64,000 nt of DNA from Saccharothrix syringae. Its GTDB lineage: Bacteria > Actinomycetota > Actinomycetes > Mycobacteriales > Pseudonocardiaceae. Position 1 is the first letter of the stretch. Each line of letters begins with the position of its first letter. Location of the stretch: positions 4,154,001 through 4,218,000 of the forward strand of contig NZ_CP034550.1 of assembly GCF_009498035.1 (NCBI RefSeq). Reading direction: 5' to 3'. Both the position numbers and the translations under genes were made by a program. Of the stretch, positions 25,344 to 35,324 are shown piece after piece. A model generated the notes under the pieces. The model searched no databases. It saw only the letters and a list, made by a program, of their open reading frames with translations, and was not told where the DNA came from.

Positions 25344-26474
25344 GTGACCCCCACCCGAGTCCTGCGGCTGCTCGGCGCCGGCGCCACCGCGCTGGCGCTC
25401 GTCACGGCCTGCGGCGCGCCGCCGACCCAGGACGGCGCCGCGTCCGACGCACCCGCGTCCGGTGCCAGGTCGGCCGCCGACCTGGGCGGCTTCGACAAGC
25501 TCGTCGAGGCCGCGAAGAAGGAGGGCAGGCTGAACGTCATCGCGCTGCCCCCGGACTGGGCCAACTACGGCGCGATGATCGAGACCTTCGAGGCGAAGTA
25601 CGGCATCGAGGTCGACTCCGCGCAGCCCGACGCCTCCAGCCAGGACGAGGTCAACGCCGCCAAGCAGCTCAAGGGCGGCGACCGCGCCCCCGACGTGTTC
25701 GACCTCGGCCTCAACGTCGCCCTGGCCAACACCGACCTGTTCGCGCCCTACCAGGTCCTGACCTGGGACGACATCCCCGCGGAGCTGAAGGAGCCGTCCG
25801 GGCTCCACTACGGCGACTACGGCGGCTTCATGTCCATCGGCTACGACGCCGCCAAGGTGCCCGCGCCCACCTCGGTCCGGGACCTGCTCAAGCCCGAGTA
25901 CCAGGGCAAGGTCGCGCTCAACGGCGACCCGACGCAGGCGGGGGCCGCGTTCTCCGGCGTGGTCATGGCCTCCCTGGGCAACGGCGGCTCCGCCGACGAC
26001 GTCGCGCCCGGCGTCGAGTTCTTCAAGCAGCTCAAGGCCGCGGGCAACTTCCTGCCGGTCGACCCGTCGCCGGCGACCATCGAGTCCGGTCAGACGCCGG
26101 TCGTCATCGACTGGGACTACACCAACGCGGCGCAGACCGCGAAGCTCGCGGGCAAGGTCGACTGGAAGGTCGTCGTCCCGTCGGACGCCCAGGTCGGCGC
26201 CTACTACAACCAGGCGATCAACAAGGACGCCCCGCACCCGGCCGCGGCGCGGCTGTGGCAGGAGTTCCTGTACTCCGACGAGGGCCAGAACACCTACCTC
26301 AAGGGCCTGTCGCGCCCGGTGCGCATGGAGGCGATGACCAAGGCCGGCACGGTCGACGCCGACGCCGCGGCCAAGCTGCCCCGGACCTCGGGCGAGCAGG
26401 TGTTCCTGACCCAGCAGCAGGCCGACAAGGCCAAGCAGGTGCTGTCCACGAGCTGGGCCCAGGCGGTGGGCTGA
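25344..26474 (+). CDS. ABC transporter substrate-binding lipoprotein, Fe3+/polyamine/phosphonate class
   Basis: A 376-residue solute-binding protein. Residues 1-22 form a lipoprotein signal with lipobox LVTA and Cys23. The mature protein resembles the PotD/AfuA/PhnS branch: DKLVEAAKKEGRLNVIALPPDWANY, TFEAKYGIEVD, DVFDLGLN and VVIDWDYTNAAQ. The ligand cannot be read from sequence; ferric ion, polyamine and 2-aminoethylphosphonate are all possible. GTG 25344 follows GAGGAAGGGAC. It is the first gene of a four-gene plus-strand operon with both permeases and the ATPase. Confidence 0.92.
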   Translation: MTPTRVLRLLGAGATALALVTACGAPPTQDGAASDAPASGARSAADLGGFDKLVEAAKKEGRLNVIALPPDWANYGAMIETFEAKYGIEVDSAQPDASSQDEVNAAKQLKGGDRAPDVFDLGLNVALANTDLFAPYQVLTWDDIPAELKEPSGLHYGDYGGFMSIGYDAAKVPAPTSVRDLLKPEYQGKVALNGDPTQAGAAFSGVVMASLGNGGSADDVAPGVEFFKQLKAAGNFLPVDPSPATIESGQTPVVIDWDYTNAAQTAKLAGKVDWKVVVPSDAQVGAYYNQAINKDAPHPAAARLWQEFLYSDEGQNTYLKGLSRPVRMEAMTKAGTVDADAAAKLPRTSGEQVFLTQQQADKAKQVLSTSWAQAVG

Positions 26475-26477
26475 CCG

Positions 26478-27392
26478 GTGGTCGCCCCCGTCGCACCCGT
26501 CCCGACCGCGGCCGGGGACCGGCCCGCCCCCGGTCGCGGCCCCGCGCGCCGGGCCTGGCTGGAGTGGCTGGTCGTGGTCCCGTTCCTGGCCTACGTCGGC
26601 ACGTTCCTGCTCTACCCGACGGCGCTGGTGCTCGCCGGGGCGTTCCAGGACGCCCGGGGCGGGTTCACCCTGGACAACCTCGTCGAGCTGACCCGCGGCG
26701 CCTACCTCCAGGCGTTCCTGCGCAGCGTCGAGCTGTCCGCGCTGACCGCCCTGCTGGGCGCGGTGCTCGGCGCGCTGCTGTCGTGGGCGGTGGCCGCGGG
26801 CAGGCCGGGCGGTGCGCTGCGCCGCGTGGTGGTGGCCGGCTCGGGCGTGCTGGCGCAGTTCGGCGGTGTGCCGCTGGCGTTCGCGTTCCTGGCCACGATC
26901 GGCTTCCAGGGCCTGGTCACCCGCTTCCTGCGCGAGCACCTCGGCGTCGACCTGTTCGCCGGCGGCGCCTGGCTGTTCGAGCTGCCCGGCCTGACCCTGG
27001 TCTACACCTTCTTCCAGATCCCGCTGATGGTGATCGTGTTCCTGCCCGCGCTCGACGGCCTGCGCCCGCAGTGGCGCGAGGCGGTGGAGGGCCTGGGCGG
27101 CTCGTCGTGGACCTACTGGCGCCACGTCGGCGGCCCGGTCCTGCTGCCCGCGTTCCTCGGCGCGCTGCTGCTGCTGTTCGCCAACGCGTTCTCCGCCTAC
27201 GCCACGGCCGCGGCCCTGGTGTCGCAGGGCAGCCCGATCGTGCCGCTCCAGATCCGCGGCTTCCTGACCGGCGAGGTGCTGCTGGGCCGGGAGAACCTGG
27301 GCAAGGCCCTGGGGCTGGGCATGGTGGTCGTGGTCGCGGTGGCCATGGGCCTGTACGCGGTGGTGCAGCGGAGGTTCGCCCGATGGCGCTGA
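26478..27392 (+). CDS. ABC transporter permease, Fe3+/polyamine/phosphonate class, first subunit
   Basis: A 304-residue inner-membrane permease with about six helices, the first at residues 31-52. The ATPase-docking loop reads WREAVEGLGGSSWTYWRHVGGP. GTG 26478 is 3 bp after the binding-protein stop and the 3' end overlaps the next permease by 10 bp, so the operon is translated as a unit. Confidence 0.93.
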   Translation: MVAPVAPVPTAAGDRPAPGRGPARRAWLEWLVVVPFLAYVGTFLLYPTALVLAGAFQDARGGFTLDNLVELTRGAYLQAFLRSVELSALTALLGAVLGALLSWAVAAGRPGGALRRVVVAGSGVLAQFGGVPLAFAFLATIGFQGLVTRFLREHLGVDLFAGGAWLFELPGLTLVYTFFQIPLMVIVFLPALDGLRPQWREAVEGLGGSSWTYWRHVGGPVLLPAFLGALLLLFANAFSAYATAAALVSQGSPIVPLQIRGFLTGEVLLGRENLGKALGLGMVVVVAVAMGLYAVVQRRFARWR

Positions 27393-28162
27393 CCAGGCGC
27401 GGCGTGCTGCGCACGGTGGTCCTGCTGGTGCTGGGCGCCTACTTCCTGGTGCCGCTGCTGGCGATGCTGGAGTTCTCCACGCGCGGCGCGAACGGCACGC
27501 GCGACCTGGCCGCCTGGTCGGGCATCGTCGACGACCCCGACCTGGTCGAGGCGATCCTGGTGTCGGTGCAGCTGGCCGCCACCAGCTCGCTGCTGGTGCT
27601 GGTGCTGCTGGTGCCGACCATGACCTGGGTCCGGCTGCGGCTGCCGCGGCTGCGGCGGCTGGTGGAGTTCCTGTGCCTGCTGCCGGTGGCGATCCCGGCC
27701 ATCGTGCTCGTGGTCGGCATGGCCCCGCTGTACGCGTGGGTGGACTACTTCCTCGGCGACTCGCCGCTCACGCTCACCTTCGCCTACGCGGTGCTGGTGC
27801 TGCCGTTCGCCTACCGGGCCATCGACTCGGGCCTGGCCGCGATCGACCTCGCGACGCTCGCGGAGGCCGCCCGCGGGCTCGGCGCGTCCTGGGGCGCGGT
27901 GCTGCTGCGGGTCGTCGTGCCCAACATCCGCACCGCGCTGCTCGGGGCCGCCCTGCTGTCGGTGGCGCTCGTGCTGGGGGAGTTCACCATCGCCTCGCTG
28001 CTCAACTTCGACACCTTGCAGGTGCGGGTCAACCTGATCGGCAAGCGCGACGCGGGCGTGTCCATCGCGGTGTCGCTGCTGAGCCTGCTGTTCGCGTTCG
28101 CCCTGCTGTTCCTGCTCTCGTTCGCCGGCGGGCGCCGGGGCGCCGCCGACGGGGAAGGCTGA
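27383..28162 (+). CDS. ABC transporter permease, Fe3+/polyamine/phosphonate class, second subunit
   Basis: A 259-residue permease with six predicted helices. The docking loop reads LAEAARGLGASWGAVLLRVVVP. ATG 27383 lies inside the end of the preceding gene. It forms the channel with the first permease and is followed 1 bp later by the ATPase gene. Confidence 0.93.
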   Translation: MALTRRGVLRTVVLLVLGAYFLVPLLAMLEFSTRGANGTRDLAAWSGIVDDPDLVEAILVSVQLAATSSLLVLVLLVPTMTWVRLRLPRLRRLVEFLCLLPVAIPAIVLVVGMAPLYAWVDYFLGDSPLTLTFAYAVLVLPFAYRAIDSGLAAIDLATLAEAARGLGASWGAVLLRVVVPNIRTALLGAALLSVALVLGEFTIASLLNFDTLQVRVNLIGKRDAGVSIAVSLLSLLFAFALLFLLSFAGGRRGAADGEG

Positions 28163-28163
28163 C

Positions 28164-29240
28164 ATGACCCACCAGCAACCGCCCGAGCCCGGTTCGCGGC
28201 CGTCCGGTCTGCAGCTGTCCGGGGTGCGCAAGTCGTTCGGCGGGCACGTGGCGCTCGCCGGGCTCGACCTCGACCTGGCACCGGGTGAGCTGGTCAGCCT
28301 GCTGGGCCCCAGCGGCTGCGGCAAGACCACGGCGCTGCGCGTGGTCGCCGGGTTCGAGACCGCCGACGCGGGCTCGGTGCGGGTCGACGGCCGGGACCTG
28401 ACCGGCGTGCCCGCCAACAAGCGCGACATGGGCATGGTGTTCCAGTCCTACAGCCTGTTCCCCAACCTGACCGCGGCGCAGAACGTCGCGTTCGGCCTGC
28501 GGCTGCGCAAGGCGCCCGACCGGGCCGGGCGGGTCGCCGAGCTGCTGGAGCTGGTCGGGCTCGCGCACCTGGGCGGGCGCTACCCGCACCAGCTCTCCGG
28601 CGGCCAGCAGCAGCGCGTGGCGCTGGCCCGGGCGCTGGCCATCCGGCCGCGCGTGCTGCTGCTGGACGAGCCGCTGTCCGCGCTGGACGCGAAGGTGCGG
28701 GTGAACCTGCGCGACGAGATCCGGCGCATCCAGACCGAGCTGGGCACCACCACCCTGTTCGTCACGCACGACCAGGAGGAGGCGCTGGCCGTGTCCGACC
28801 GGGTGGGCGTGATGTCGCAGGGCAGGCTGGAGCAGCTGGGCACGCCCGCCGAGGTCTACCGGGAGCCGGCCACCGCGTTCGTCGCCCGCTTCGTCGGCGT
28901 CAGCAACGCGGTGCGCGCCACCGCCGGGCCCGACGGCGTGCGGGTGGGCGCCCACCGGCTGCCCACCGCGGCGGCCGGGGAGCTGACCGGCGACGTCGAG
29001 GTGATCGTGCGGCCGGAGGACATCGGCATCTCGCCGCGCGGCGGCCGGGACGACGGCGCGCTGGTGGGCAGCGTGGTCACGCAGAGCTTCCTCGGGCCGG
29101 TGACCAGGCTGTCGGTGCGGCTCGACGACGGGCAGGTCCTGCGGGTGGACCAGCCGTCCGGGCGGGCGGCGGAGTTCCCGCCGGGTGCCGCGGTCGCGCT
29201 GGACCTCGCCGCCGCCCGGCTGATGGTCGTGAAAGCGTGA
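28164..29240 (+). CDS. ABC transporter ATPase, PotA/FbpC type
   Basis: A 358-residue cytosolic ATPase that powers the importer. Walker A is GPSGCGKTT (about 49-57), the Q loop MVFQSYSLFP, signature LSGGQQQRVALARAL, Walker B VLLLDEPLSALD, and the H loop VTHDQEEAL, all canonical. Residues 245-358 form the C-terminal regulatory OB-fold (TOBE; IVRPEDIGISP). ATG 28164 directly follows the permease stop. Because this operon has its own ATPase it does not need the shared subunit that the 6,657-9,684 importer must use. Confidence 0.95.
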   Translation: MTHQQPPEPGSRPSGLQLSGVRKSFGGHVALAGLDLDLAPGELVSLLGPSGCGKTTALRVVAGFETADAGSVRVDGRDLTGVPANKRDMGMVFQSYSLFPNLTAAQNVAFGLRLRKAPDRAGRVAELLELVGLAHLGGRYPHQLSGGQQQRVALARALAIRPRVLLLDEPLSALDAKVRVNLRDEIRRIQTELGTTTLFVTHDQEEALAVSDRVGVMSQGRLEQLGTPAEVYREPATAFVARFVGVSNAVRATAGPDGVRVGAHRLPTAAAGELTGDVEVIVRPEDIGISPRGGRDDGALVGSVVTQSFLGPVTRLSVRLDDGQVLRVDQPSGRAAEFPPGAAVALDLAAARLMVVKA

Positions 29241-29288
29241 CGTGGCGGTCCCGGAGTTCGGTCCGGTGGTCCCGGACGTGACCCGGTT

Positions 29289-29897
29289 TCAGGGGCGGCG
29301 CAGTTTCGTCAGTTTGCTCCGCTCGTCGTCGGACAACGCGGAATCGGTCAGCACGCGCAAACCGTGCACGCCGATCGGCTGGCCGTTCACGGAAGTCACC
29401 CAGCGGGTCGGCACGTCGGTGAACAGGGTGACTTCCGGCGGACCGGCGAAATGGCCGTACCCCAGTACCGTCGACCGGCCCACTCCGGGTCCGTTGAGCA
29501 CCACGTAGTCCTCGGTGGCCGCGGTCGGGTCGGTCGCCCACGGCACCTCCTCGCCCGGCGCCCAGCCGCCGACGCCGCAGTAGCGCAGCCGGAACGTGCG
29601 GGCGTGGTGGATGGTGACCACGTAGTTGTGGTCGGCGTCCGAGGCCGGTGGCGTGCGGGCGAAGTTCAGGCCGTAGGACACGCCGGTCTCGCGCAGCTCG
29701 CGGGACAGCGCCGCCAGGTCGCCGCCGCGGGCGGTGATCGCCCGGGACAGCGCGCACCACGCCCCGGTGGCCGCCTGGTTGGGCAGGCGGGCGCCCGGCC
29801 ACGGGTCCAGAATCGTCATACCACCCCAGATGAGGCGCACGGCCGGGATCGGCCAGGCATTGTTGCGCTCACCCCGATAAAGGATCATGTCGGGCAC
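29289..29897 (-). CDS. Conserved-looking hypothetical protein, 202 residues
   Basis: I do not recognise this protein. GTG 29897 is favoured because CGAGGAGT lies 7 nt upstream; an ATG three codons later (29888) is also possible. The sequence is soluble, without signal peptide or membrane helix. Notable stretches are VRLIWGGMTILDPWPGARL, DHNYVVTIHHARTFRLRYC and LFTDVPTRWVTSVNGQPIG, with a mixed alpha/beta look and a basic C-terminus. It lies alone between the importer operon and the LVIVD gene, and a few ApT-rich codons (ATA, AAT) near its start differ from its neighbours. Confidence 0.75.
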   Translation of the reverse strand: MPDMILYRGERNNAWPIPAVRLIWGGMTILDPWPGARLPNQAATGAWCALSRAITARGGDLAALSRELRETGVSYGLNFARTPPASDADHNYVVTIHHARTFRLRYCGVGGWAPGEEVPWATDPTAATEDYVVLNGPGVGRSTVLGYGHFAGPPEVTLFTDVPTRWVTSVNGQPIGVHGLRVLTDSALSDDERSKLTKLRRP

Positions 29898-30067
29898 CGG
29901 AATACTCCTCGGGAGGAATTCGGGAGCCGGTCGGCGGGGTAATGGTACGCGGCGCTGGTCAGCGCGCCGGCGAATTCACCGCGAAGGAGTAGGAACCGCT
30001 GGAATGCGGTTTCAGGAGGGGGTGGGTTCAGGCGGTGGAAGGGGGAGCGGGGCTTGCCGCGAACAGC

Positions 30068-30095
30068 GGAAGGGCCCGCCGGGGCGGGCCCTTCC
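30068..30095. terminator. Terminator downstream of the LVIVD gene
   Basis: Perfect 13-bp stem GGAAGGGCCCGCC / GGCGGGCCCTTCC with a 2-nt loop, 42 bp past the stop codon of the minus-strand gene at 30138. Confidence 0.85.
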
Positions 30096-30137
30096 TGGTG
30101 TGCTCGGTGCTCGGGTCGGGTTGACCCGCGGGTCAGG

Positions 30138-31643
<1,506 letters not shown>

Positions 31644-31795
31644 TTCAGGTTCCCCTTCCAACCCAGTGCAGGGATCCGCAAATATTGCCTGTTCGCATGG
31701 CTAAGTACCAGACCCGATCGTCGGGAATCTGATACTTCTCGTCCCGCGGGACGGGCGGGTACGTTGGGGCGACCGGGTGGCTAGGGGGTTTGCGG

Positions 31796-32419
31796 ATGCG
31801 GGTCGTGTTGATCGCGGTGCTGGCGGCCGTGCTGGTGGGCTGCACGTCGCAGGCGTCGGACGAAGCGCCGGTCATCGTGCCGCAGGGGCCGGGCGAGCCG
31901 GCCCGGACGCTCTCGCCCGAGGACGTCGGGACCGACCGGTGGGTCGCGCCCAGCGAGGCCGATGTGACGTATGTCGCGAAGATGATCGTGCACCACCGGC
32001 AGGCGCTGGAGATGTCGGCGCTGGCCCCGGAACGCGCCCAGGACGCGACGGTGAAGGGCCTGGCCTCGCGCATCAACGACACCCAGGGGCCGGAGATCGG
32101 CGCCATGGAGCAGTGGCAGCGCGAGTACGCCCAGCAGGCGCCGGCCCACGGGCACAGCGGTTCGCAGCCCGAGTTCGACCACGCCGCCATGCCGGGCATG
32201 GCCTCGGCGGCGGACCTGGCGGCGTTGGCCGCGGCGCGCGGGGCGGATTTCGACCGGCTTTACGTGCGGTTGATGACCGCGCACCACGAGGGTGCCCTGA
32301 AGATGGCGGTCGAGGTGCTGTCCAACGGGTCCGACGTGCGGGTCGAGGAGATGGCCAACGACGTGATTGTCACCCAGACGGATGAAATCGAGCGGATGAA
32401 GGCGATCGCCCTGCCTTGA
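31796..32419 (+). CDS. DUF305 lipoprotein
   Basis: A 207-residue protein with a lipoprotein signal (lipobox LLVG-like AVLVG with Cys16), anchored outside the membrane. It has the two four-helix ferritin-like halves of DUF305: YVAKMIVHHRQALEMSALA and VRLMTAHHEGALKMAVEVL, each with paired His, and a Met/His-rich linker (HGHSGSQPEFDHAAMPGM). DUF305 proteins are often linked to copper handling, which suits the His/Met content; the metal is not proven here. ATG 31796 follows AGGGGGTTTGCGG. A tandem repeat begins directly after its stop codon. Confidence 0.92.
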   Translation: MRVVLIAVLAAVLVGCTSQASDEAPVIVPQGPGEPARTLSPEDVGTDRWVAPSEADVTYVAKMIVHHRQALEMSALAPERAQDATVKGLASRINDTQGPEIGAMEQWQREYAQQAPAHGHSGSQPEFDHAAMPGMASAADLAALAAARGADFDRLYVRLMTAHHEGALKMAVEVLSNGSDVRVEEMANDVIVTQTDEIERMKAIALP

Positions 32420-32530
32420 TGGCGGGTCGTGCTCGGTGGCGGGTCGTGCTCGGTGGCGGGTCGTGCTCGGTGGCGGGTTGGTCGGTGGCGGGTTGGTCGG
32501 TGGCGGGTTGGTCGGTGGCGGGTTGGTCGG
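32420..32530. repeat. Composite tandem repeat, 17-bp x3 then 15-bp x4
   Basis: Three units of TGGCGGGTCGTGCTCGG start at the base after the DUF305 stop codon and pass into four units of TGGCGGGTTGGTCGG; decayed relatives continue to about 32597. Confidence 0.9.
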
Positions 32531-32606
32531 CCGGTGGTCGGTTGGTCGGCCGTGGGCTGTTTCGGCCGTCGGTTGGTCGGCCGTGCGGTTGGTCGGTGGA
32601 TGAGGG

Positions 32607-32921
32607 CTACCTCGTGATCACGAGGTCTTCCGAGGGGTGGAAGGTTTCCACGGCGTTGCCCGTGACGTGGCGGGCGATGCCGGCGTTGCGCCGGTGCGCC
32701 TCCTTGAAGGAGGCCGAGGCGACCCACGCCCGGAAGTCCTCCTCGCTGTCGAACTCGTTGACCGCCACGTAGGGCTGGTCCGGTCGGGTCGGGCGCAGCA
32801 GGGTGCTGCGCCGCAGGCCCGGGACGTTCGGCAGGTACTCGCGCATGTTCGCGCGGAAGCGCGCCTCGAACTCCTCGGCGCGGTCGGCGGGTACGAACAG
32901 GCGGTTGGTCGCGACGAACAC
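32607..32921 (-). CDS. IsdG-like heme-degrading monooxygenase (ABM fold)
   Basis: A 104-residue antibiotic-biosynthesis-monooxygenase-fold protein. Asn6 (VATNRL), Trp66 (FRAWVAS) and His76 (KEAHRRNA) fall at the positions of the catalytic Asn, Trp and His of IsdG/IsdI/MhuD heme oxygenases, so heme cleavage with iron release is the best guess. GTG 32921 has GGAGGTGCCGC before it. Promoter TTGCGT-N17-AATAGT lies at 32985-32957. It is divergent from a TetR gene that may control it. Confidence 0.82.
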   Translation of the reverse strand: MFVATNRLFVPADRAEEFEARFRANMREYLPNVPGLRRSTLLRPTRPDQPYVAVNEFDSEEDFRAWVASASFKEAHRRNAGIARHVTGNAVETFHPSEDLVITR

Positions 32922-32956
32922 GCGGCACCTCCGGGGTTCCCGACGGGGTGTAGGCA

Positions 32957-32985
32957 ACTATTCCAACGGTGCGTGGGGAACGCAA
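32957..32985 (-). promoter_or_regulatory. Promoter of the IsdG-like gene
   Basis: Minus strand TTGCGT (32985-32980), 17 nt, AATAGT (32962-32957). It overlaps the region where the divergent TetR would act. Confidence 0.5.
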
Positions 32986-33001
32986 GGGCTACCATCGGCG
33001 C

Positions 33002-33580
33002 GTGCCCAGGATCAGCGCCGACACGCTCGCGGAGCACCGCGCGAACCGGCTGCGGGACCTGCTGGACGCCGGGCGCGACATCGTCGCGACGGAGGGTGCG
33101 GACGCGCTCACCCTGGCGGCCCTCGCCCGCCGCGTCGGGCTCTCGCGGCCCAGCCTGTACGAGTACTTCCGGTCCCGGGAGGAGCTGGTGGCCGCCATCG
33201 TGACCGACGAGCTGCCCGGGTGGGTGCGGAAGTTGGCCGAGGCGGTGCGCGCGGCCGACGGGGTGAGTGCGAAGGTGGAAGCCTACGTGCGCGCTGAGCT
33301 GGAGATCATCGCCGACGGCAGCCACGGGGCGGTGGTCGCGCTGTCCGCGCACGCGCTGCCCGAGGCGGCTCGCAGTCGCATCCGGGCGGAGCACGACAAG
33401 CTGTTGGCGCCGCTGGTGGACGTGCTGGTGGAGGCCGGGGTGCCCGGTCCCGGGCTGCGGGCCCAGCTGATCCACGGTGCGGTCGAGGCCGCCGCGCGGG
33501 TGCTCCGGCCCGGGGACGGGGGGCACAACGCGACCGTGGTCGCCGCCCTGGTCGACCAGGTCCTCCACGGCCTGCCCTGA
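33002..33580 (+). CDS. TetR family regulator
   Basis: A 192-residue repressor with the helix-turn-helix at about 30-52 (LTLAALARRVGLSRPSLYEYF) and an all-helical effector domain. GTG 33002 gives a typical TetR N-terminus; a GTG at 32969 would add eleven atypical residues. Neither has a good ribosome site, so leaderless translation is possible. It is divergent from the IsdG-like gene and may regulate it. A three-unit 22-bp array starts 6 bp past its stop codon. Confidence 0.9.
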   Translation: MPRISADTLAEHRANRLRDLLDAGRDIVATEGADALTLAALARRVGLSRPSLYEYFRSREELVAAIVTDELPGWVRKLAEAVRAADGVSAKVEAYVRAELEIIADGSHGAVVALSAHALPEAARSRIRAEHDKLLAPLVDVLVEAGVPGPGLRAQLIHGAVEAAARVLRPGDGGHNATVVAALVDQVLHGLP

Positions 33581-33586
33581 CCGCGC

Positions 33587-33652
33587 GAGTCGAACCCCCG
33601 GAGCCCTCGTGTCGAACCTTCCGGGCCCTTGAGTTCTACATTCGGGGGTGGT
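33587..33652. repeat. 22-bp periodic array, three units (short relative of the 35,991 array)
   Basis: Three 22-bp units start GAGTCGAAC, GTGTCGAAC and GAGTTCTAC. The same three starts occur in the same order as units 5-7 of the array at 35,991-36,210, and both are preceded by CCGCGC. Confidence 0.9.
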
Positions 33653-33776
33653 GGGTTCGGTTGGTGGGGTGAGGTGGGCTGGTGGTTCGGTTGGTGGGGT
33701 GAGCTGGGGTGGTGGGCTGAGCTGGGGTGGTGGGTTCGGCTGCTGGGCTGAGCTGGGGTGGTGGGTTGTGGGGTTG
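33653..33776. repeat. G/T-rich imperfect repeats between convergent genes
   Basis: Recurring GAGCTGGGGTGGTGGG and GTTCGGTTGGTGGGGTGAG motifs on the plus strand; G-quadruplex formation is possible. It ends at the stop codon of the MEDS gene. Confidence 0.75.
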
Positions 33777-33778
33777 CG

Positions 33779-34711
33779 TCAGACCGGTTGGCCCGGAGGG
33801 CCAACCCAGACCCGGATCGTGGTGCCGTTGTCCTGGGTATGAACGCGGACCAGGTCGCAGAGGAGGTTCACCAGCATCACGCCGTAGCCGCCGTTCGCGC
33901 TCGCGCCGGGGTTGCGCCTGCCCACCATCGGGTTGGCCAGCCGGCCCGAGTCGCGCACCTCGCACACCACGATGCCCGACTCGCGCCAGATCAGCAGCGT
34001 GCCCACGCCGCCGCCGTGCACGACGCTGTTGGTGGTCAGCTCGTTGACGGCCAGCACCAGGTCCTCGACCTGGTCGGGGGTCAGGCCCGTGTCGGTGCCG
34101 AACTCGGCCACCAGGCGTCGGACGGAGGACAGCTCGTCCAGGTCGAACCGGCGGGTGATCGCGTCCTCGGGGGGTGGTGGCAGGGGGCGGTTGAACTCCT
34201 CCGAGGTCAGGAGCGGTTCGCGGTAGCCGGTGCTGGAGCGGCGGCGGTCGTCCTCGACCACGACGGGGTGGGTGGCCTCCGCGTCGCGGAGGACGTCCGG
34301 GGTGAGGGTTCCGGAGTCGTAGGCGCACAGGACCCAGGTGCCGCGCCCCTCGAAGGCGACGTTGACCAGTGCCTCGTGCTGCACGCAGGCGGGGTACTCC
34401 AGGGCCGTCCGGCCTGGCCAGATCGGTTCGTCGAGGATGCGGACGCGGGAGGCGGAGGAGGTGTCCGCGAACGCGGTCAGCACGCCGGGGATGATCCGGC
34501 CCGGGTTGCGGCCCACGCGCCGCATGTCCAGGAACTCGACGCGGTCGGCGGCCGGGCCCAGGGCGGAGCGCAGCAGGTCGATGCGCTCCTGGGGCACGGC
34601 GACGAGCACCGGCTCGCCGGCGGCCAGACCTTCGCACACGAACGGCACCGTGCTCGCGAGGTACTGCTCGTCATCGCGGTAGAGGAGTGCCTCGTGCACG
34701 AAATCGACCAC
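33779..34711 (-). CDS. MEDS sensory domain fused to an RsbW-like ATPase
   Basis: A 310-residue regulator. Residues 1-165 are a MEDS (DcmR-type sensory) domain (FVHEALLYRDDEQYLASTVPFVCEGL, RVEFLDMRRVGRNPGR). Residues 205-310 are an HATPase_c_2 anti-sigma-type domain with N box LAVNELTTNSVVHGGG, DSGRLANP and ANGGYGVMLVNLLCD. This fusion is common in actinomycetes and is thought to act on sigma factor or STAS partners. GTG 34711 is chosen because GGAGG lies 8 nt upstream. Confidence 0.9.
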   Translation of the reverse strand: MVDFVHEALLYRDDEQYLASTVPFVCEGLAAGEPVLVAVPQERIDLLRSALGPAADRVEFLDMRRVGRNPGRIIPGVLTAFADTSSASRVRILDEPIWPGRTALEYPACVQHEALVNVAFEGRGTWVLCAYDSGTLTPDVLRDAEATHPVVVEDDRRRSSTGYREPLLTSEEFNRPLPPPPEDAITRRFDLDELSSVRRLVAEFGTDTGLTPDQVEDLVLAVNELTTNSVVHGGGVGTLLIWRESGIVVCEVRDSGRLANPMVGRRNPGASANGGYGVMLVNLLCDLVRVHTQDNGTTIRVWVGPPGQPV

Positions 34712-34816
34712 CTGGGGAACCTCCGAACGGTTGCTGGCGGGGTCCGCACCGCCAGTATCCCGCAGTATCCCGCGCAAACGCGGCGGTGGGACGGGCGGGC
34801 TGGTCGGCCCTACCGG

Positions 34817-35314
34817 TCAGGCCCGTTCGCTGACCGGTCGGTGCAGGCAGATGCGGTCCTCGGGGCGCAGGCCGCGTTCGGCCTCGGCCGCCAGGACGGC
34901 TTGCAGGCCGGGGGACGGGTGCGCTGGTTCTGTGAAACCCAGTCGGCGGTAGTACGGCTCGTTCCACGGTATGCGGCGGAAGGTGGTGAGGGTGAGGGCT
35001 GTGAGGTCGTGCTCTGCCGCCCACGCCTGCACGTGGTCCAGGAGCTGCGCGCCGATGCCTTGGCGGGCGTGGGCGGGGTGGACGCTGAGCTGGGCTATGT
35101 GGGCTGCGTTGTCCAGGACCTCCACGCCCACCCAGGCGATGGGGGTGTCGTCCTTGTCGGCCACCCAGAGGTGGAGGCGTTGCAGTTCGGTCAGGAGGAG
35201 GGGCTCGTCGTCGGCTATCTCGGGCATGCCGTGGGCTCGGAAGGGTTCGCCGGAGGCGCGTTCCACCTCGCGGAGGAGGGGGAGTTCGTGGGGGCGGGCT
35301 GGGCGGAGTTCCAC
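34817..35314 (-). CDS. GNAT family N-acetyltransferase
   Basis: A 165-residue acetyl-CoA-dependent transferase of unknown substrate. The CoA-binding strand-loop is LSVHPAHARQGIGAQLLDHV, followed by WNEPYYRRLGF, typical of motif B. GTG 35314 lies 10 bp after the stop of the SRPBCC gene on the same strand; a nearby ATG is out of frame. The two probably share one transcript. Confidence 0.92.
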   Translation of the reverse strand: MELRPARPHELPLLREVERASGEPFRAHGMPEIADDEPLLLTELQRLHLWVADKDDTPIAWVGVEVLDNAAHIAQLSVHPAHARQGIGAQLLDHVQAWAAEHDLTALTLTTFRRIPWNEPYYRRLGFTEPAHPSPGLQAVLAAEAERGLRPEDRICLHRPVSERA

Positions 35315-35324
35315 CCCGGCATGG

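Noticed and set aside
33653..33776. C-terminal extension of the MEDS protein through the G/T-rich repeat
   Set aside because: The MEDS frame ends at 33779 right after the ATPase domain. Frames through the repeat belong to a different phase and read only Pro/Thr/His.
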